Source: Loigolactobacillus backii
GTDB taxonomy: Bacteria > Bacillota > Bacilli > Lactobacillales > Lactobacillaceae
Assembly (NCBI RefSeq): GCF_003946275.1
Contig: NZ_RHNQ01000015.1
Location: 1 to 43,306 of the forward strand
Length of the DNA stretch: 43,306 nt
Direction of reading: 5' to 3'
Shown here one piece after another: positions 18,475-27,604 of this stretch. Position 1 is the stretch's first letter. Each line of letters begins with the position of its first letter. The notes under the pieces were generated by a model that saw nothing but the letters and a program-made list of their open reading frames with translations, made no database searches and had not been told where the DNA came from. Made by a program: the position numbers and the translations under genes.

Positions 18475-19227
18475 TCAAAAAAAGCGAAAAATCAGTGCAA
18501 TGCCAACACCAATTGCACTAACACTAAAAATAGCGTCCATTCCTCGAGCAATTCCCGATAATAAATGGCCCGCTAAAACATCACGGACAGCGTTAGTTAT
18601 TGGTACACCAGGAACCAACGGCATCACACCGCCAATGATAATCATGTCAATACTCCGCCCTAAATGTAGCCGGACCGCTATCAAAGCAAGTAATCCAATC
18701 GTAAATGCCGCCAAAAACTCATTAAGGTAGCTAATATTCAAGCGATCGCGCACCCAGTAGAAGACCGCATAACCAGTGGCACCAATCACGGCCGTACTAA
18801 TAAAATCTTGCCAGTAACCGCCATAAATAATCATTAAAGTACAGCTAACCAGTGCCGCCGCAATGATCTGAAGCCAGACGGGAAAGAAAGGCACATCTCG
18901 GTCCAGTGAGGCCAGGCGCTGATGAAGTTGACCAAGATTAATTGTTTGAGCCGCAAATTCACGGGATAATGCATTAACGTGCTCAACCTTTTCTAAATTA
19001 ATTGTTCGGCTTGTAATCTGGCGAATCTGAACCGCTCCGCTATCCCCTAGTTCCATAAAAATCCCCGTCGGCGTAGTAAAGGTGATACTCTGTTTTTCAC
19101 CAGCGTTTTGGGCAATTCGGTTCATTGTATCTTCTACCCGGTACATCTCCGAACCACTTTCAATCATAATTCTTCCGGCCATTAGACACGTATCCAACAA
19201 TTCACTGCTTTGCTGCTGTTCACTCAT
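18475..19227 (-). CDS. Threonine/serine exporter, ThrE N-terminal part (YjjP-like)
   Basis: A 250-aa DUF1212 protein. The cytoplasmic N-terminal half carries the family pattern MIESGSEMYRVEDTMNRIA and FTTPTGIFM; the C-terminal half has five hydrophobic segments with GGVMPLVPGVPITNAVRD, equivalent to the PLVPG motif of its partner. Starts at 19287 or 19248 are possible; I choose ATG 19227 (MSEQQQSSELLD) because GGGTGG precedes it and homologues begin near there. Threonine efflux would compete with IlvA for substrate; that link is speculative. Confidence 0.87.
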   Translation of the reverse strand: MSEQQQSSELLDTCLMAGRIMIESGSEMYRVEDTMNRIAQNAGEKQSITFTTPTGIFMELGDSGAVQIRQITSRTINLEKVEHVNALSREFAAQTINLGQLHQRLASLDRDVPFFPVWLQIIAAALVSCTLMIIYGGYWQDFISTAVIGATGYAVFYWVRDRLNISYLNEFLAAFTIGLLALIAVRLHLGRSIDMIIIGGVMPLVPGVPITNAVRDVLAGHLLSGIARGMDAIFSVSAIGVGIALIFRFF

Positions 19228-19311
19228 CAGGCCACCCACTTTACTCATTTTATTCACTAGTATAGCGACAAACCAATTCCGCTGCAACGCTCCAAAACTA
19301 AAAAAGCATCA

Positions 19312-19509
19312 GGGAGTGGGACAGAAGTTGGTTTTGGGTTCACTGCGTAACGTAGGCCCATCCAATAATGGTACTATGGTTATTGAATTATCCTTTGAAA
19401 AAGTAGCTTCCTTTGCTTTTCCAAACACTCCCGTAAGGTACGTGACCCCCCAGACCTTTGGCGTACGTTCCGGAAACAGTAAGAGGCCAGGACTTTTGTC
19501 CTGGCCTCT
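19312..19509 (+). repeat. Family A repeat, copy A2, interrupted
   Basis: Begins GGGAGTGGGACAGAAGT and ends in the hairpin GAGGCCAGGAC / GTCCTGGCCTC. It is longer than A1 and A3 because a foreign hairpin occupies about 19390-19432, between the TTGAATT and CCGTAAGGTACGTGA segments that are adjacent in A3. Confidence 0.75.
19390..19432. repeat. Family B-like hairpin nested inside A2
   Basis: TTTGAAAAAGTAGC facing GCTTTTCCAAACACTC; read on the minus strand it begins GAGTGTTTGGAAAAGC, as the B ends do. It breaks the A consensus at one point, so it entered an existing A copy. Confidence 0.6.
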
Positions 19510-19578
19510 GGTGTTTTTTGATTTAGAGCTTATTAAGAAAATACGCTTACTTGTATCCCTCGGCTAATTTGGTGGAAA

Positions 19579-19794
19579 CGTGTTTAAAAAGGCAGGTTCC
19601 TGCGATTGCCATATTTCAACTTGGCGTTTTTCGCCATAGTTGAATGGACAACGTATGAAACATCAAGATTATTAGCGTTTTATGCTAATAATTCTCAATT
19701 GTGGAATAGTAGTTACGATCGCCAAATAATCCACTACGTGAATCATTTGTCAATCTAGACTAATGCTCAGAACCTGGACGCCCTTTTAAACACT
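19579..19794. repeat. Family B repeat, copy B3
   Basis: Starts CGTGTTTAAAAAGGCAGG and ends CCCTTTTAAACACTC. The reverse complement of B2 aligns through TTTCAACTTGGCG, GTTGAATGGACAACGTATGA and GGAATAGTAGTTAC. An extra approximately 55-bp tail is unique to this copy. A2 and B3 fill 19288-19799; no gene is seen there. Confidence 0.7.
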
Positions 19795-19799
19795 CTAGC

Positions 19800-20474
19800 T
19801 TAATAAGTCATCGCTCGGTGCTTCTGTGATGCTGCTACCGTCCAAAAACGTTGGCTGGACATCTGTTGCCGACCCTTACCGGTAAAGGGATCATTATAAA
19901 TGATCGTATCATGATCGTAGCCGGTTAATAAAATAGCGTGGGCAACAAAACCGTGCATGTGGACCCAAGCAACGATTGGTTTTCCCTTTGCTAATTGACC
20001 TTTCAACTTAGTCACTGATTGGCCTGATAAGTCGGTAAAACTACCAAGCTTTTTTTCAAAAATCGGACGCCAACCTGGTGGATACATCGTATAACCAGTT
20101 CCGGTAAAAGGATCACCCCAGAAGCCAGTCTCTGGATTATCAGTGTACGGAAGCGAATTCGCCAAAGTGGCTAAATCCGTTGGGTGACCACGGTAATCAA
20201 ATAACATGGCGACATCCGCAATTTCACAGCCAGTTGGCAAAGTTGGAAATTGCGAGCGTGCCTTAACTGGCATTTCAATACTAACCGGCTGCTGACCAAT
20301 TAATTTCAACGCCCCATTTTCTACTGTAGTTGGAAAGCTAATCTCCTTTGTAGCGTTTTCCCGTCCTAAAAGGGATAAACACCCAATAATGCCAATCAAG
20401 AGAAGCACACAAATCAGAAATAAGCGTGAGTTGCGCTGCTTAGGCTGATGCCGATTTGTTTGTTTTCGTTTCAA
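19800..20474 (-). CDS. C39-like family protein, membrane-anchored or lipoprotein
   Basis: A 224-aa protein with a basic N-terminus, one hydrophobic segment (about 18-37) and an extracellular papain-like C39-type domain. Candidate catalytic residues are C83 (LPTGCEIADVAML), H179 (GFVAHAILLTGYD) and D195 (IIYNDPFTG). FWGDPFTGTGYTMYPPGW is typical of the YvpB-like group. The segment IIGC (C32) also fits a lipobox. The start is a TTG at 20474 behind TGAGG. The family name implies a peptidase, but many members lack a known substrate. It lies 75 bp behind the metallophosphoesterase, likely in one transcript. Confidence 0.8.
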   Translation of the reverse strand: MKRKQTNRHQPKQRNSRLFLICVLLLIGIIGCLSLLGRENATKEISFPTTVENGALKLIGQQPVSIEMPVKARSQFPTLPTGCEIADVAMLFDYRGHPTDLATLANSLPYTDNPETGFWGDPFTGTGYTMYPPGWRPIFEKKLGSFTDLSGQSVTKLKGQLAKGKPIVAWVHMHGFVAHAILLTGYDHDTIIYNDPFTGKGRQQMSSQRFWTVAASQKHRAMTY

Positions 20475-20549
20475 TCACAAAGCCTCATTCACTTAAATTT
20501 TGACTCAATAACTGCATTATACACAATCAGTAAAAAGTTACCAGCCTAC

Positions 20550-22271
20550 TTAGCGTATCCAAGATAAATTTAAGATAAAGGGCCCCCTCAGCGTTGTTAG
20601 TCGCTGTGTTGTTAACCAAACATCACCATTGGGCTCAATTCCCAGTTGGGCCTGGTCACCACTAATGCTCTGAATTGGCATTAGCAATAGCTGCTTAGGT
20701 CGGTATGGTAGCGGAACTGTCGCTACCCGTTCTTGTTGTAAATCGTTGACCTGTGGTAAGTGCAGTTGGCCACTAAGAAAACAAATTAATCGACCACTCA
20801 TGGTTTGCTCGATTTGCAAGTTCAAACGCTGATGCCCACTAAAATAGCTAGCCACTGGTAAAACTCCAGTATCACCAATTGCTGGTAAAGTTGGGTGGAC
20901 ACTTGAAATTGTAAAAGTTCGTTTTGGTGTGGCCGCACCGTAGCCTAAAACAGTCAGACGACCCTTCAAATTATTAACATCAATCGCATAGCCAGCCGAT
21001 TCCGTTAGCGTTCCTTGTTGCCGATCAAAATTCTGATTAAATTGATTAACGTTAGGTTGGTTAGCGCTAATAAGTGCACTGCAGTTTAACACAATATATT
21101 GAATATCATCTACTGCAAACGCACCTTCATCATGCAAGTGCCCACAAATGTAGGCCGATACCTTCGACTGACCAATCTGACTAAAATCATACCGTAAGTT
21201 AAGCGCAAATAAAGCGTCCGAACTATGTCTGACCAAACGGCCGCGCTGATGTTGATTAAAATAGTGACACAATTCCTGTAAGGCCCCACCATTTTTAACA
21301 ATATCTTCGTGACCAGCAGCATCAACTAAAGGCGCGTGCCCAAAGAAAACAATGTTTTTATCTAAACTCCGCTGTAAAATTGCAATAATTTCCTGCATTT
21401 GTCCACCACGAATGGCGTGCATTTTTTTAGTATCATAGCGCTTAGCACCACTACTAGTCAGTTCGTATGGAACATCACTTGTATTAATAAAAATAATTCG
21501 TACCGGGCCTTTATCAAAATAGCCAACACCAAAGCGAGCTGATACCGCATGAATCTGTGCCTGGGCGTACATTTTTTTCCAAACCAGATCCGCAAAATCA
21601 TTTGGTCCAAAGGCGTCACTTACTTGTTTCTTCGACTGATGTATCGCGTACTTATCATTCTCATCATGATTACCCTTTGTCACAAAAAATGGCGTTTTCG
21701 ATTGATTTAATGTACCAATAATTTGACCCAAACGCACGCGCGATACAGAAGGTTCATTAGCGCCATCAATCAAATCACCTAAATGACCAATCGCATCAAA
21801 CACACCAAAATTATCTAATAACTTTAATTCTTCAACGTGCTGCAATCCATTAGTACCATAAAATTGATAATTTTTTCCAGCGCGGTCATGTGTATCCGTT
21901 ATCACACCCATCGTTAGTGAATTTTTAGTTGCAACTTGGGTAATCCGACTAACAAATTTAGCCATGAATTGTGCCATAAAAACGCGCGCATTGTCCGCCA
22001 CGCGAACAAACGAGTTATAGCGCTGAAAATGCCGTGACCAACTCCGATAGAGTAGATTACCACCAAGTCGATCAGCACGCTCGGCGGGAAATAATAACTG
22101 AAAAGGACTGTGCTGGTAGTTTTCGCCAACATAAAGTGTGTAGCTCTGTCCATCAGGGGTCTGATTGTGGTGATTAACCCAGTAAAAACCAACCACCGTT
22201 AAATCATCCACTGATTTTTCTGTTTTATTTGTACTTACTCCTGCTTTATTGATAGCCTTAGAATCTGTCAT
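20550..22271 (-). CDS. Calcineurin-like metallophosphoesterase, large
   Basis: A 573-aa protein with a central metallophosphoesterase domain (about 120-400). It carries all metal-binding motifs: TDTHDRAG, GHLGDLIDG, TKGNHDEND, FFGHAPL and GHLHDEG. A roughly 110-residue N-terminal region and a beta-rich C-terminal region (about 420-573) surround it and are unknown to me. It has no signal peptide or membrane helix, so it is probably cytoplasmic. Strong AAGGAGG precedes ATG 22271. The three-domain size resembles some phage-derived or poorly characterised Lactobacillaceae proteins, but no phage genes are nearby. The substrate is unknown. Confidence 0.85.
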   Translation of the reverse strand: MTDSKAINKAGVSTNKTEKSVDDLTVVGFYWVNHHNQTPDGQSYTLYVGENYQHSPFQLLFPAERADRLGGNLLYRSWSRHFQRYNSFVRVADNARVFMAQFMAKFVSRITQVATKNSLTMGVITDTHDRAGKNYQFYGTNGLQHVEELKLLDNFGVFDAIGHLGDLIDGANEPSVSRVRLGQIIGTLNQSKTPFFVTKGNHDENDKYAIHQSKKQVSDAFGPNDFADLVWKKMYAQAQIHAVSARFGVGYFDKGPVRIIFINTSDVPYELTSSGAKRYDTKKMHAIRGGQMQEIIAILQRSLDKNIVFFGHAPLVDAAGHEDIVKNGGALQELCHYFNQHQRGRLVRHSSDALFALNLRYDFSQIGQSKVSAYICGHLHDEGAFAVDDIQYIVLNCSALISANQPNVNQFNQNFDRQQGTLTESAGYAIDVNNLKGRLTVLGYGAATPKRTFTISSVHPTLPAIGDTGVLPVASYFSGHQRLNLQIEQTMSGRLICFLSGQLHLPQVNDLQQERVATVPLPYRPKQLLLMPIQSISGDQAQLGIEPNGDVWLTTQRLTTLRGPFILNLSWIR

Positions 22272-23034
22272 TCGATCGCCTCCTTCATCAAAAAATTATC
22301 GGGTAAAAATTACCTATTCCCCACCATTCTTCCATGTTTTACGGAGGTTGTAAATATGTTTGCTAAATTTACATTATTAACCAGCCAATGTCTTGAAATA
22401 ATTTTTCACTAGTACCTCCTAATTAACCTAGGGAATGCTTGGAAAGGCGCCCAGGTTTCAAGCCATCAGTTACAATATTTATTCGTCAAATTAAGCTAGT
22501 GTTCAGAATTTAATCACTATATTCACTGACCTTAATTAAGGACACAAAAATAGACGTCAAGTTTCGATTATTCATCAATACTTAACGCCTATCAAATGTT
22601 CGGAAGAGCCAATAGATTAATTTGTTGCTTAGGGAAACGACTAACACATTGGTTTAAATCTAAAATATCTTTCGCCTCATTCTAAAAATTTGCTACTTAT
22701 TCAATTGTACGACAACCTCACCTGAGCAAGCGTACATTTTTGTAAAATACATCTGCTATGATTCTGTCCACGTACTCGGATTAAGAATCCTGTATTACGC
22801 TATCGCTGATGTTTGTTGTCTTTTTGGAAATACCTGACACATCTTACTTGACATGCACCTCCGTTGGACATCTTTGTTACTTAAGGTAAAACAACTACGA
22901 TTCTTCGTGAATCCGAAACGGTACTACCTTACTAACCAGTACTACACTGAAACAGTATCCAGAAGAACTATTTGTAAATTTGTTACTCAATCTATTGGTT
23001 TACCTCTTCCTTACAAACACAGTATAGCAGCATC

Positions 23035-23049
23035 GGTAAGCGTTTGCAA
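23035..23049 (-). promoter_or_regulatory. cre-like catabolite-repression site
   Basis: Minus-strand TTGCAAACGCTTACC matches the CcpA consensus WTGNAANCGNWNNCW at every fixed position but the last. It is also part of an 18-bp near-palindrome (23038-23055). No gene now lies immediately downstream. Confidence 0.4.
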
Positions 23050-23111
23050 CCGCTTCGCTTAAATTATTTTAGCTACCTTTTATTTAGGTCTGCTTAACAT
23101 TCTCGCTACTC

Positions 23112-23190
23112 TAAAAATAGGCCCTAACAGGAGTTCGTCCTGGTAGTAAAGCTATCAACTTACCCACATTATTTTAGGGGCCAGCCACTT
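23112..23190 (+). ncRNA. Possible small three-way-junction RNA
   Basis: GGCCCTAA (23120-23127) pairs with TTAGGGGCC (23174-23182). Inside are CAGGA-GTTCG-TCCTG and GGTAGTAAAG against CTTACC. T-rich sequence follows (CCACTTTTATATTTT). The fold is compact and the loops include TTCG. No known RNA family is recognised and no promoter is clear. Confidence 0.35.
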
Positions 23191-23247
23191 TTATATTTTA
23201 CACTGCACTCGTAAATATTGAATCAGCTGCCCGATTACCACAAAAAA

Positions 23248-23414
23248 AGAGCGGCCGGGACAAAAAGTCCTAGCCACCTATTATTTCCGAACATTACGCT
23301 AGAACGTGCGCCAAAAGTCTGGATTCACGTACCTAACTACGGCCAATTCAATAGCCATAGTACGGTTATTGGATTGGTTCCATTACGCAACCGACTTTTG
23401 TCCCACTCTCTCTT
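23248..23414 (-). repeat. Family A repeat, copy A3 (inverted)
   Basis: The reverse complement reads GAGTGGGACAAAAGTCGGTT and continues through GTTAGGTACGTGAATCCAG, GCGCACGTTCTAG and a final hairpin. It is the most complete uninterrupted copy, and shows what A2 looked like before the nested insertion. Confidence 0.75.
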
Positions 23415-23500
23415 TTCCGATACTACCTATCTTTAATGCTAACCTGCAGTAAAGAATTGCTTATCCGCAGATCGTATTTATACTTTAAGTCTTTTACCTG

Positions 23501-23767
23501 CTACTTTGCGTCTACTAATTTTTCTAAATGATCATAATTGACAACGTAACGGCCGTTCATTTCTTCCATAACTTGTGCGGTTACTTTATCGCCTTCGTGC
23601 AACTTAACCATTGCACTATTTGTGTATTTTTTAGAGATAACACCGACGCAATCTGGAATACCTTTTTCCTTGGTTACTTTAACTTGGTCGCCAATTTCAA
23701 ATCCACTATTCTTTGCGTTTTCAACAACGTCACTAATACCATTTGCGTTATAGCCGCTTTGTTTCAA
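23501..23767 (-). CDS. DUF2187 family protein
   Basis: An 88-aa small soluble protein. Residues 25-65 (GDQVKVTKEK and GVISKKYTNSAMVKL) match the DUF2187 pattern, a KOW/SH3-like beta fold of unknown function in Firmicutes. The start is TTG 23767 behind GAGAGGGG; no better start is available. It is a single gene. Confidence 0.8.
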   Translation of the reverse strand: MKQSGYNANGISDVVENAKNSGFEIGDQVKVTKEKGIPDCVGVISKKYTNSAMVKLHEGDKVTAQVMEEMNGRYVVNYDHLEKLVDAK

Positions 23768-23910
23768 CTAAAAAACCCCTCTCTGTTTTTACATTTTAAC
23801 ACTTTTAACTGATGTTCCGTTAGCATTTGCCTGTGATAGCGCTTGACTTGCCTAACAAAAGCGCTATATTCAGCTTAACTAACAGTTTTTATCAGAGGAG
23901 GATTTTCCAA

Positions 23911-24774
23911 ATGAAAAAAGTTGTCTTAATTACTGGAGCCTCATCAGGTATTGGTGAAGCAACTGCCATCCGACTCAAAAGGGCTGGCTTCATTGTTTAC
24001 GCCGCCGCTCGCCGAATGGAACGTATGCGCCACTTAGTTGGTCTTGGTATCAACATTATTAATCTCGATGTCACTGTTGCAGAATCCCGCGAGAATGTTA
24101 TTAAAACAATTTTAGCAAGCGAAGGACGCCTAGATATTCTGATCAATAACGCTGGCTACGGTGCTTACGGTGCCGTTGAAGATGTCAGTTTAGCTGAGGG
24201 TAAAAATCAATTTGAAGTAAACGTCTTCGGCGCGATTGCTTTAATCAAACTCGCACTACCAATTATGCGCCACCAAGGTAGCGGGCGAATTATTAACACC
24301 TCCTCAATTGGTGGTAAAATCTATCAACCAATGGGCGCCTGGTACATGGGAACAAAACACGCATTGGAGGGAATGCTCGACTCACTACGGACAGAGGTCA
24401 GCCAATTTGGAATCGACATTGTTATTATCGAACCAGGTTGTACCAAAACTGAATGGCCAGGAATTGCTCGTAAAAAATTACTAGCGGTCTCAGGACAGAC
24501 GGCTTACGCAAAAACGGCTCAAAAAGCCGGTGCCATGCTCAGCTTATTTAACCAATTCGGTTCTGACACGTCAGTTATTGCCAACGTTATGGAAAAGGCC
24601 GCCTGCGCACGTCGTCCAAAAACTCGCTATGTTGCCGGTGCCGGAAGCACAATTTCCTTAGTTGGACGTAAATATTTATCTGACCGTACTTTCGATGCAC
24701 TATTAGCTGGCACACTTACGCTATGTTGGCAGCTTTACCAACATCAACAAAATAAGGCTATTACTGATGAGTAA
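23911..24774 (+). CDS. Short-chain dehydrogenase/reductase (SDR)
   Basis: A classical SDR of 287 aa. The cofactor motif is TGASSGIGEA (8-17), followed by NNAGYG (79-84), Ser 131/132 and the catalytic YxxxK pair Y145/K149 (WYMGTKHALEG). The long C-terminal part fits the oxidoreductases related to YusZ/retinol-type enzymes. AARR after the second strand suggests NADP(H). The open frame reaches 23827, but AGAGGAGG lies just before ATG 23911. The substrate is unknown. Confidence 0.88.
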   Translation: MKKVVLITGASSGIGEATAIRLKRAGFIVYAAARRMERMRHLVGLGINIINLDVTVAESRENVIKTILASEGRLDILINNAGYGAYGAVEDVSLAEGKNQFEVNVFGAIALIKLALPIMRHQGSGRIINTSSIGGKIYQPMGAWYMGTKHALEGMLDSLRTEVSQFGIDIVIIEPGCTKTEWPGIARKKLLAVSGQTAYAKTAQKAGAMLSLFNQFGSDTSVIANVMEKAACARRPKTRYVAGAGSTISLVGRKYLSDRTFDALLAGTLTLCWQLYQHQQNKAITDE

Positions 24775-25018
24775 TCTACGGCAAACTAACTAAAGTATCC
24801 CTTAGACCATTCTTGCATCGTCGTTTCGTCATCAAATTGAATTAAGCATGTGGCGCAATTTCTGGCGCATCAAGATTATGTACTTGACCGCAAAGTGGTC
24901 ACAAGCTAAAGGTAGTCTTAGACACGCTCTACAAAAGTTAAGCGTTTTAATTGCTTTTAAATGGCTTTAATTCTATCCTTAGTGGTGTACGTAAATATAC
25001 TTAAAGGAGACTTTTACT

Positions 25019-25501
25019 ATGAGTGAACTTAATTACAATTTTCCAAAAACTAAGGTCCAACTGAATCAATTAGTTGCAGATATCAGCCAATTAACAGTTA
25101 TCATTCACCAAACCCACTGGTACATGCGCGGCACCGAATTTTTCCGGTTACACCCATTAATGGATGACTACATGGATGAATTAAACGAACAGTTAGATCA
25201 AATCGCTGAACGTTTGATTGCTCTTGGCGGCTCACCTTATGGCACAGTTCACGAATTCATTGAAAATACTGGCCTAACAGAAGAAAAGGTAACATTTGGT
25301 CAGTATACCCTTAAAGAATATATGGAACGTTTGGTCAAGGACTATGAATATCTTCGCGATCAATACCAAAAGACGATCACCATTAGTGGTGAAGAACATG
25401 ATGATCCTACTCAAGACATTATGAATGGCTTTAAAGAAGCTACTGATAAGAATATCTGGATGCTAAAGGCCTACTTAGGTAAAGGTCCTTTTGACGACTA
25501 A
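25019..25501 (+). CDS. dps: Dps family ferritin-like protein
   Basis: A 160-aa mini-ferritin that oxidises and stores iron, and protects DNA from peroxide. Intersubunit ferroxidase ligands are present: H33 (QTHWYMRG), H45, D49, D60 and E64 (DQIAERLI). Length is typical. AAAGGAG precedes the ATG and a good terminator follows. The next gene is a VIT-type Fe/Mn transporter, also linked to metal handling. Confidence 0.93.
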   Translation: MSELNYNFPKTKVQLNQLVADISQLTVIIHQTHWYMRGTEFFRLHPLMDDYMDELNEQLDQIAERLIALGGSPYGTVHEFIENTGLTEEKVTFGQYTLKEYMERLVKDYEYLRDQYQKTITISGEEHDDPTQDIMNGFKEATDKNIWMLKAYLGKGPFDD

Positions 25502-25531
25502 CCTCAATATTTAAATTTAAGCTAACAAATA

Positions 25532-25577
25532 AAGTGGCACAACAGTCTGAGCAATGCTCATTTGTTGTACCACTTTT
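25532..25577 (+). terminator. Intrinsic terminator after dps
   Basis: AAGTGGCACAACA facing TTGTTGTACCACTT, with an inner GAGCAATGCTC hairpin, followed by a T-run. A B-type end sequence (GTGTTTGAAAAAGC, about 25603) lies just after it. Confidence 0.8.
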
Positions 25578-25682
25578 TAAATTGTTTAACCCTATCTAGA
25601 GAGTGTTTGAAAAAGCACCCCTAAGTAGCTTTTAAAATTATTATAATCAAAAAATAATGGTCTATAACCTACGCTATTATCT

Positions 25683-26393
25683 TTAAATCGCAAACAAATG
25701 ACCAACGGCATAAGTAACCGCCATTGTTAACAGCCCGACAACTAAATTGCGTAAAACTGCTTTACGCCGCCTCGTTTGGCCAAGTGTTGCACTGACGTAG
25801 CCGGTTAATAATAAAGCACAGCCGACGGCGAAAAAGGTAACAGCTACTTTCCATTTAGCCGGCACTAAAGTAATTGTTAGTAGCGGTAAAATTGAACCAA
25901 CAAAAAATGAAAAGAACGATGAAATGGCAGCGTGCCACGGATTAAAATAATTACCTAATTCAATATTATATTTTTCGCGACAGGTTGCACTTAGGCCATC
26001 CTTGGCCATTAATTCAATCGCTACCTGCTGGGCTAATTCCGTTGAGATACCCTTAGCGGTATAAACCCGAGTTAATTCCGCTAATTCTTTCGGGTAATCG
26101 TCGCTGATAGCCTGGCGCTGTTTGGCCGCCGTTGCCCGCTGCATATCCCGTTGCTGGCCAACAGAAACAAACTCCCCACCGCCCATGGAAAAGGCGCCGG
26201 CTAACATTCCCGAAATTCCGGCAATAAATAACATAAAGGAACTTTGCTGGGCACCCGCTACTCCTAGAACGATTCCGGCAGTTGAGATAATCCCATCATT
26301 CATCCCCAAAACACCTGCTCGCAACACATTAAGCCATTCAGACAAGCGTAATGACGGCTTAGTTGGTGAACGGTGAATATGTAAATCAATCAT
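25683..26393 (-). CDS. VIT1/CCC1 family Fe2+/Mn2+ transporter
   Basis: A 236-aa membrane protein with five hydrophobic segments. The first, with GMNDGIISTAGIVLGVAGA, and the second, with AGAFSMGGGEFVSVGQQRD, are diagnostic of the VIT family. The cytoplasmic linker is rich in acidic residues (EL, E and D from about 95-135) as in metal-binding loops of this family. It would export Fe/Mn from the cytosol. GGGG lies before ATG 26393. It is convergent with dps. Confidence 0.9.
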   Translation of the reverse strand: MIDLHIHRSPTKPSLRLSEWLNVLRAGVLGMNDGIISTAGIVLGVAGAQQSSFMLFIAGISGMLAGAFSMGGGEFVSVGQQRDMQRATAAKQRQAISDDYPKELAELTRVYTAKGISTELAQQVAIELMAKDGLSATCREKYNIELGNYFNPWHAAISSFFSFFVGSILPLLTITLVPAKWKVAVTFFAVGCALLLTGYVSATLGQTRRRKAVLRNLVVGLLTMAVTYAVGHLFAI

Positions 26394-26595
26394 TCTAATC
26401 GCCCCTTTTTCAACCCATCTAGCTAGAAACTAAATTAAAGCGTGCTTCAAAATTAACCGCACATTTGCTTACGTTCTAATTGAGAATTCCTCTCAATAGT
26501 AACACCAATCTGAAAACGAATACAGGGCCAATAATTCGACTTTGGTGATTCTTTTAGAAAGAAATTTATGGTACGCTACTGAAGAGGTGGCTATC

Positions 26596-27531
26596 ATGAA
26601 AAAATTGCTTTGTGTTGCTGGTATCCTAATTCTTTTAATTGTTATTGGCCTATTTGGTGCTGGTCTATATTTTTACAATGTTGCTATTGTTCCTGGTCAA
26701 AAAAGTTTCATTAGCGAAAACACAACCCTAAAACGTTCTGATCCTCTATATTCGGAAAAGAAATGGTTTCAAGATGTTCCTAAGAAAATATGGTTTGAAA
26801 CTTCGGCCACCGGAAATTTACGTTTGGATGCAGACTACATCAAGGCTGCTAAGCCAACAACCAAAACAGCAATTATTGCCCACGGTTACATGGGTAGCAA
26901 AGAACAGATGGGTCAGTACGCGGCACTTTTTCACGATCTAGGTTATAACGTGTTACTACCTGATTCTCGTGGCCAAGGTGCCAGTCAAGGTAAAGTTATC
27001 GGCTATGGTTGGCTGGACCGTTTAGACTACATTAAATGGGCCAAACAAGTTGTTCAAAAAAATGGCCAGAACTCCCAGATCGTACTTTTTGGTATCAGCA
27101 TGGGTGCTAGTGGCATGACAATGGCCAGTGGCGAATCATCGTTACCTAGCCAAGTTAAGGCCTTTGTTGTTGATAGTCCCTTTACTACTGCAGACGCCGA
27201 AATTAGCCATCAGGCCACGACCTTATACCACCTACCACGCTTTCCGCTAGTTCCCATTACTAGTGCAATTACCAAAGTTCGGGCCGGTTATAGTTTTAAG
27301 GAGGCTGACGCGTTAGCACAAGTTAAAAAAAATAAAACGCCAATCATGTTCATCTCAGGCAGTGCTGATACCTTTGTTCCCCACGCAATGACTAAAACAC
27401 TCTATCAGGCAACTAAGGCACCTAAAAAAATGCTGACCGTTAAAGGAGCCAAACACGTTGGCTCATTTTCCAAAGAGCCTGAGCGTTATCGAAATAGCAT
27501 TCAAACTTTCTTAGCACATTACATTCATTAA
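26596..27531 (+). CDS. Membrane-anchored alpha/beta hydrolase
   Basis: A 311-aa protein with an N-terminal membrane segment (about 5-27) and a serine-hydrolase domain facing outside. The nucleophile is S168 in GISMGASG, the acid is D258 (SGSADTFVP) and the histidine H287 (KGAKHVGS); the oxyanion HGYMG is at 96-100. The group includes lactobacillus esterases and YqkD-like proteins. The ATG at 26596 has GAAGAGGTGG upstream; earlier starts would spoil the signal anchor. The substrate is unknown. Confidence 0.87.
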   Translation: MKKLLCVAGILILLIVIGLFGAGLYFYNVAIVPGQKSFISENTTLKRSDPLYSEKKWFQDVPKKIWFETSATGNLRLDADYIKAAKPTTKTAIIAHGYMGSKEQMGQYAALFHDLGYNVLLPDSRGQGASQGKVIGYGWLDRLDYIKWAKQVVQKNGQNSQIVLFGISMGASGMTMASGESSLPSQVKAFVVDSPFTTADAEISHQATTLYHLPRFPLVPITSAITKVRAGYSFKEADALAQVKKNKTPIMFISGSADTFVPHAMTKTLYQATKAPKKMLTVKGAKHVGSFSKEPERYRNSIQTFLAHYIH

Positions 27532-27604
27532 AAACAAATCTGAAACTAGAGGGCGCTTATGCCGCTTGCCACGGAATGACACGTGGGCAGATTTAGTTAG
27601 GTTC

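Larger units (their letters stand above)
22272..23247. other. Gene-poor region, probably a decayed locus
   Basis: Nearly 1 kb without a convincing gene. It contains two very short frames on opposite strands that each follow a strong ribosome-site match: 22356-22412 (+), 18 codons after GGAGGTTGTAAAT, and 22377-22409 (-), 10 codons after AGGAGGTACTA. They overlap. There is also a cre-like site at 23035-23049 and a structured segment at 23112-23190. Longer frames here resemble nothing I know. This suggests promoter remnants of lost genes. Confidence 0.5.

Noticed and set aside
20550-22271. Prophage remnant around the large metallophosphoesterase
   Set aside because: No capsid, tail, integrase or lysis genes flank it.
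22853-23062. 69-codon plus-strand frame
   Set aside because: No ribosome site, no recognisable domain, unusual composition, and it overlaps the cre-like site.
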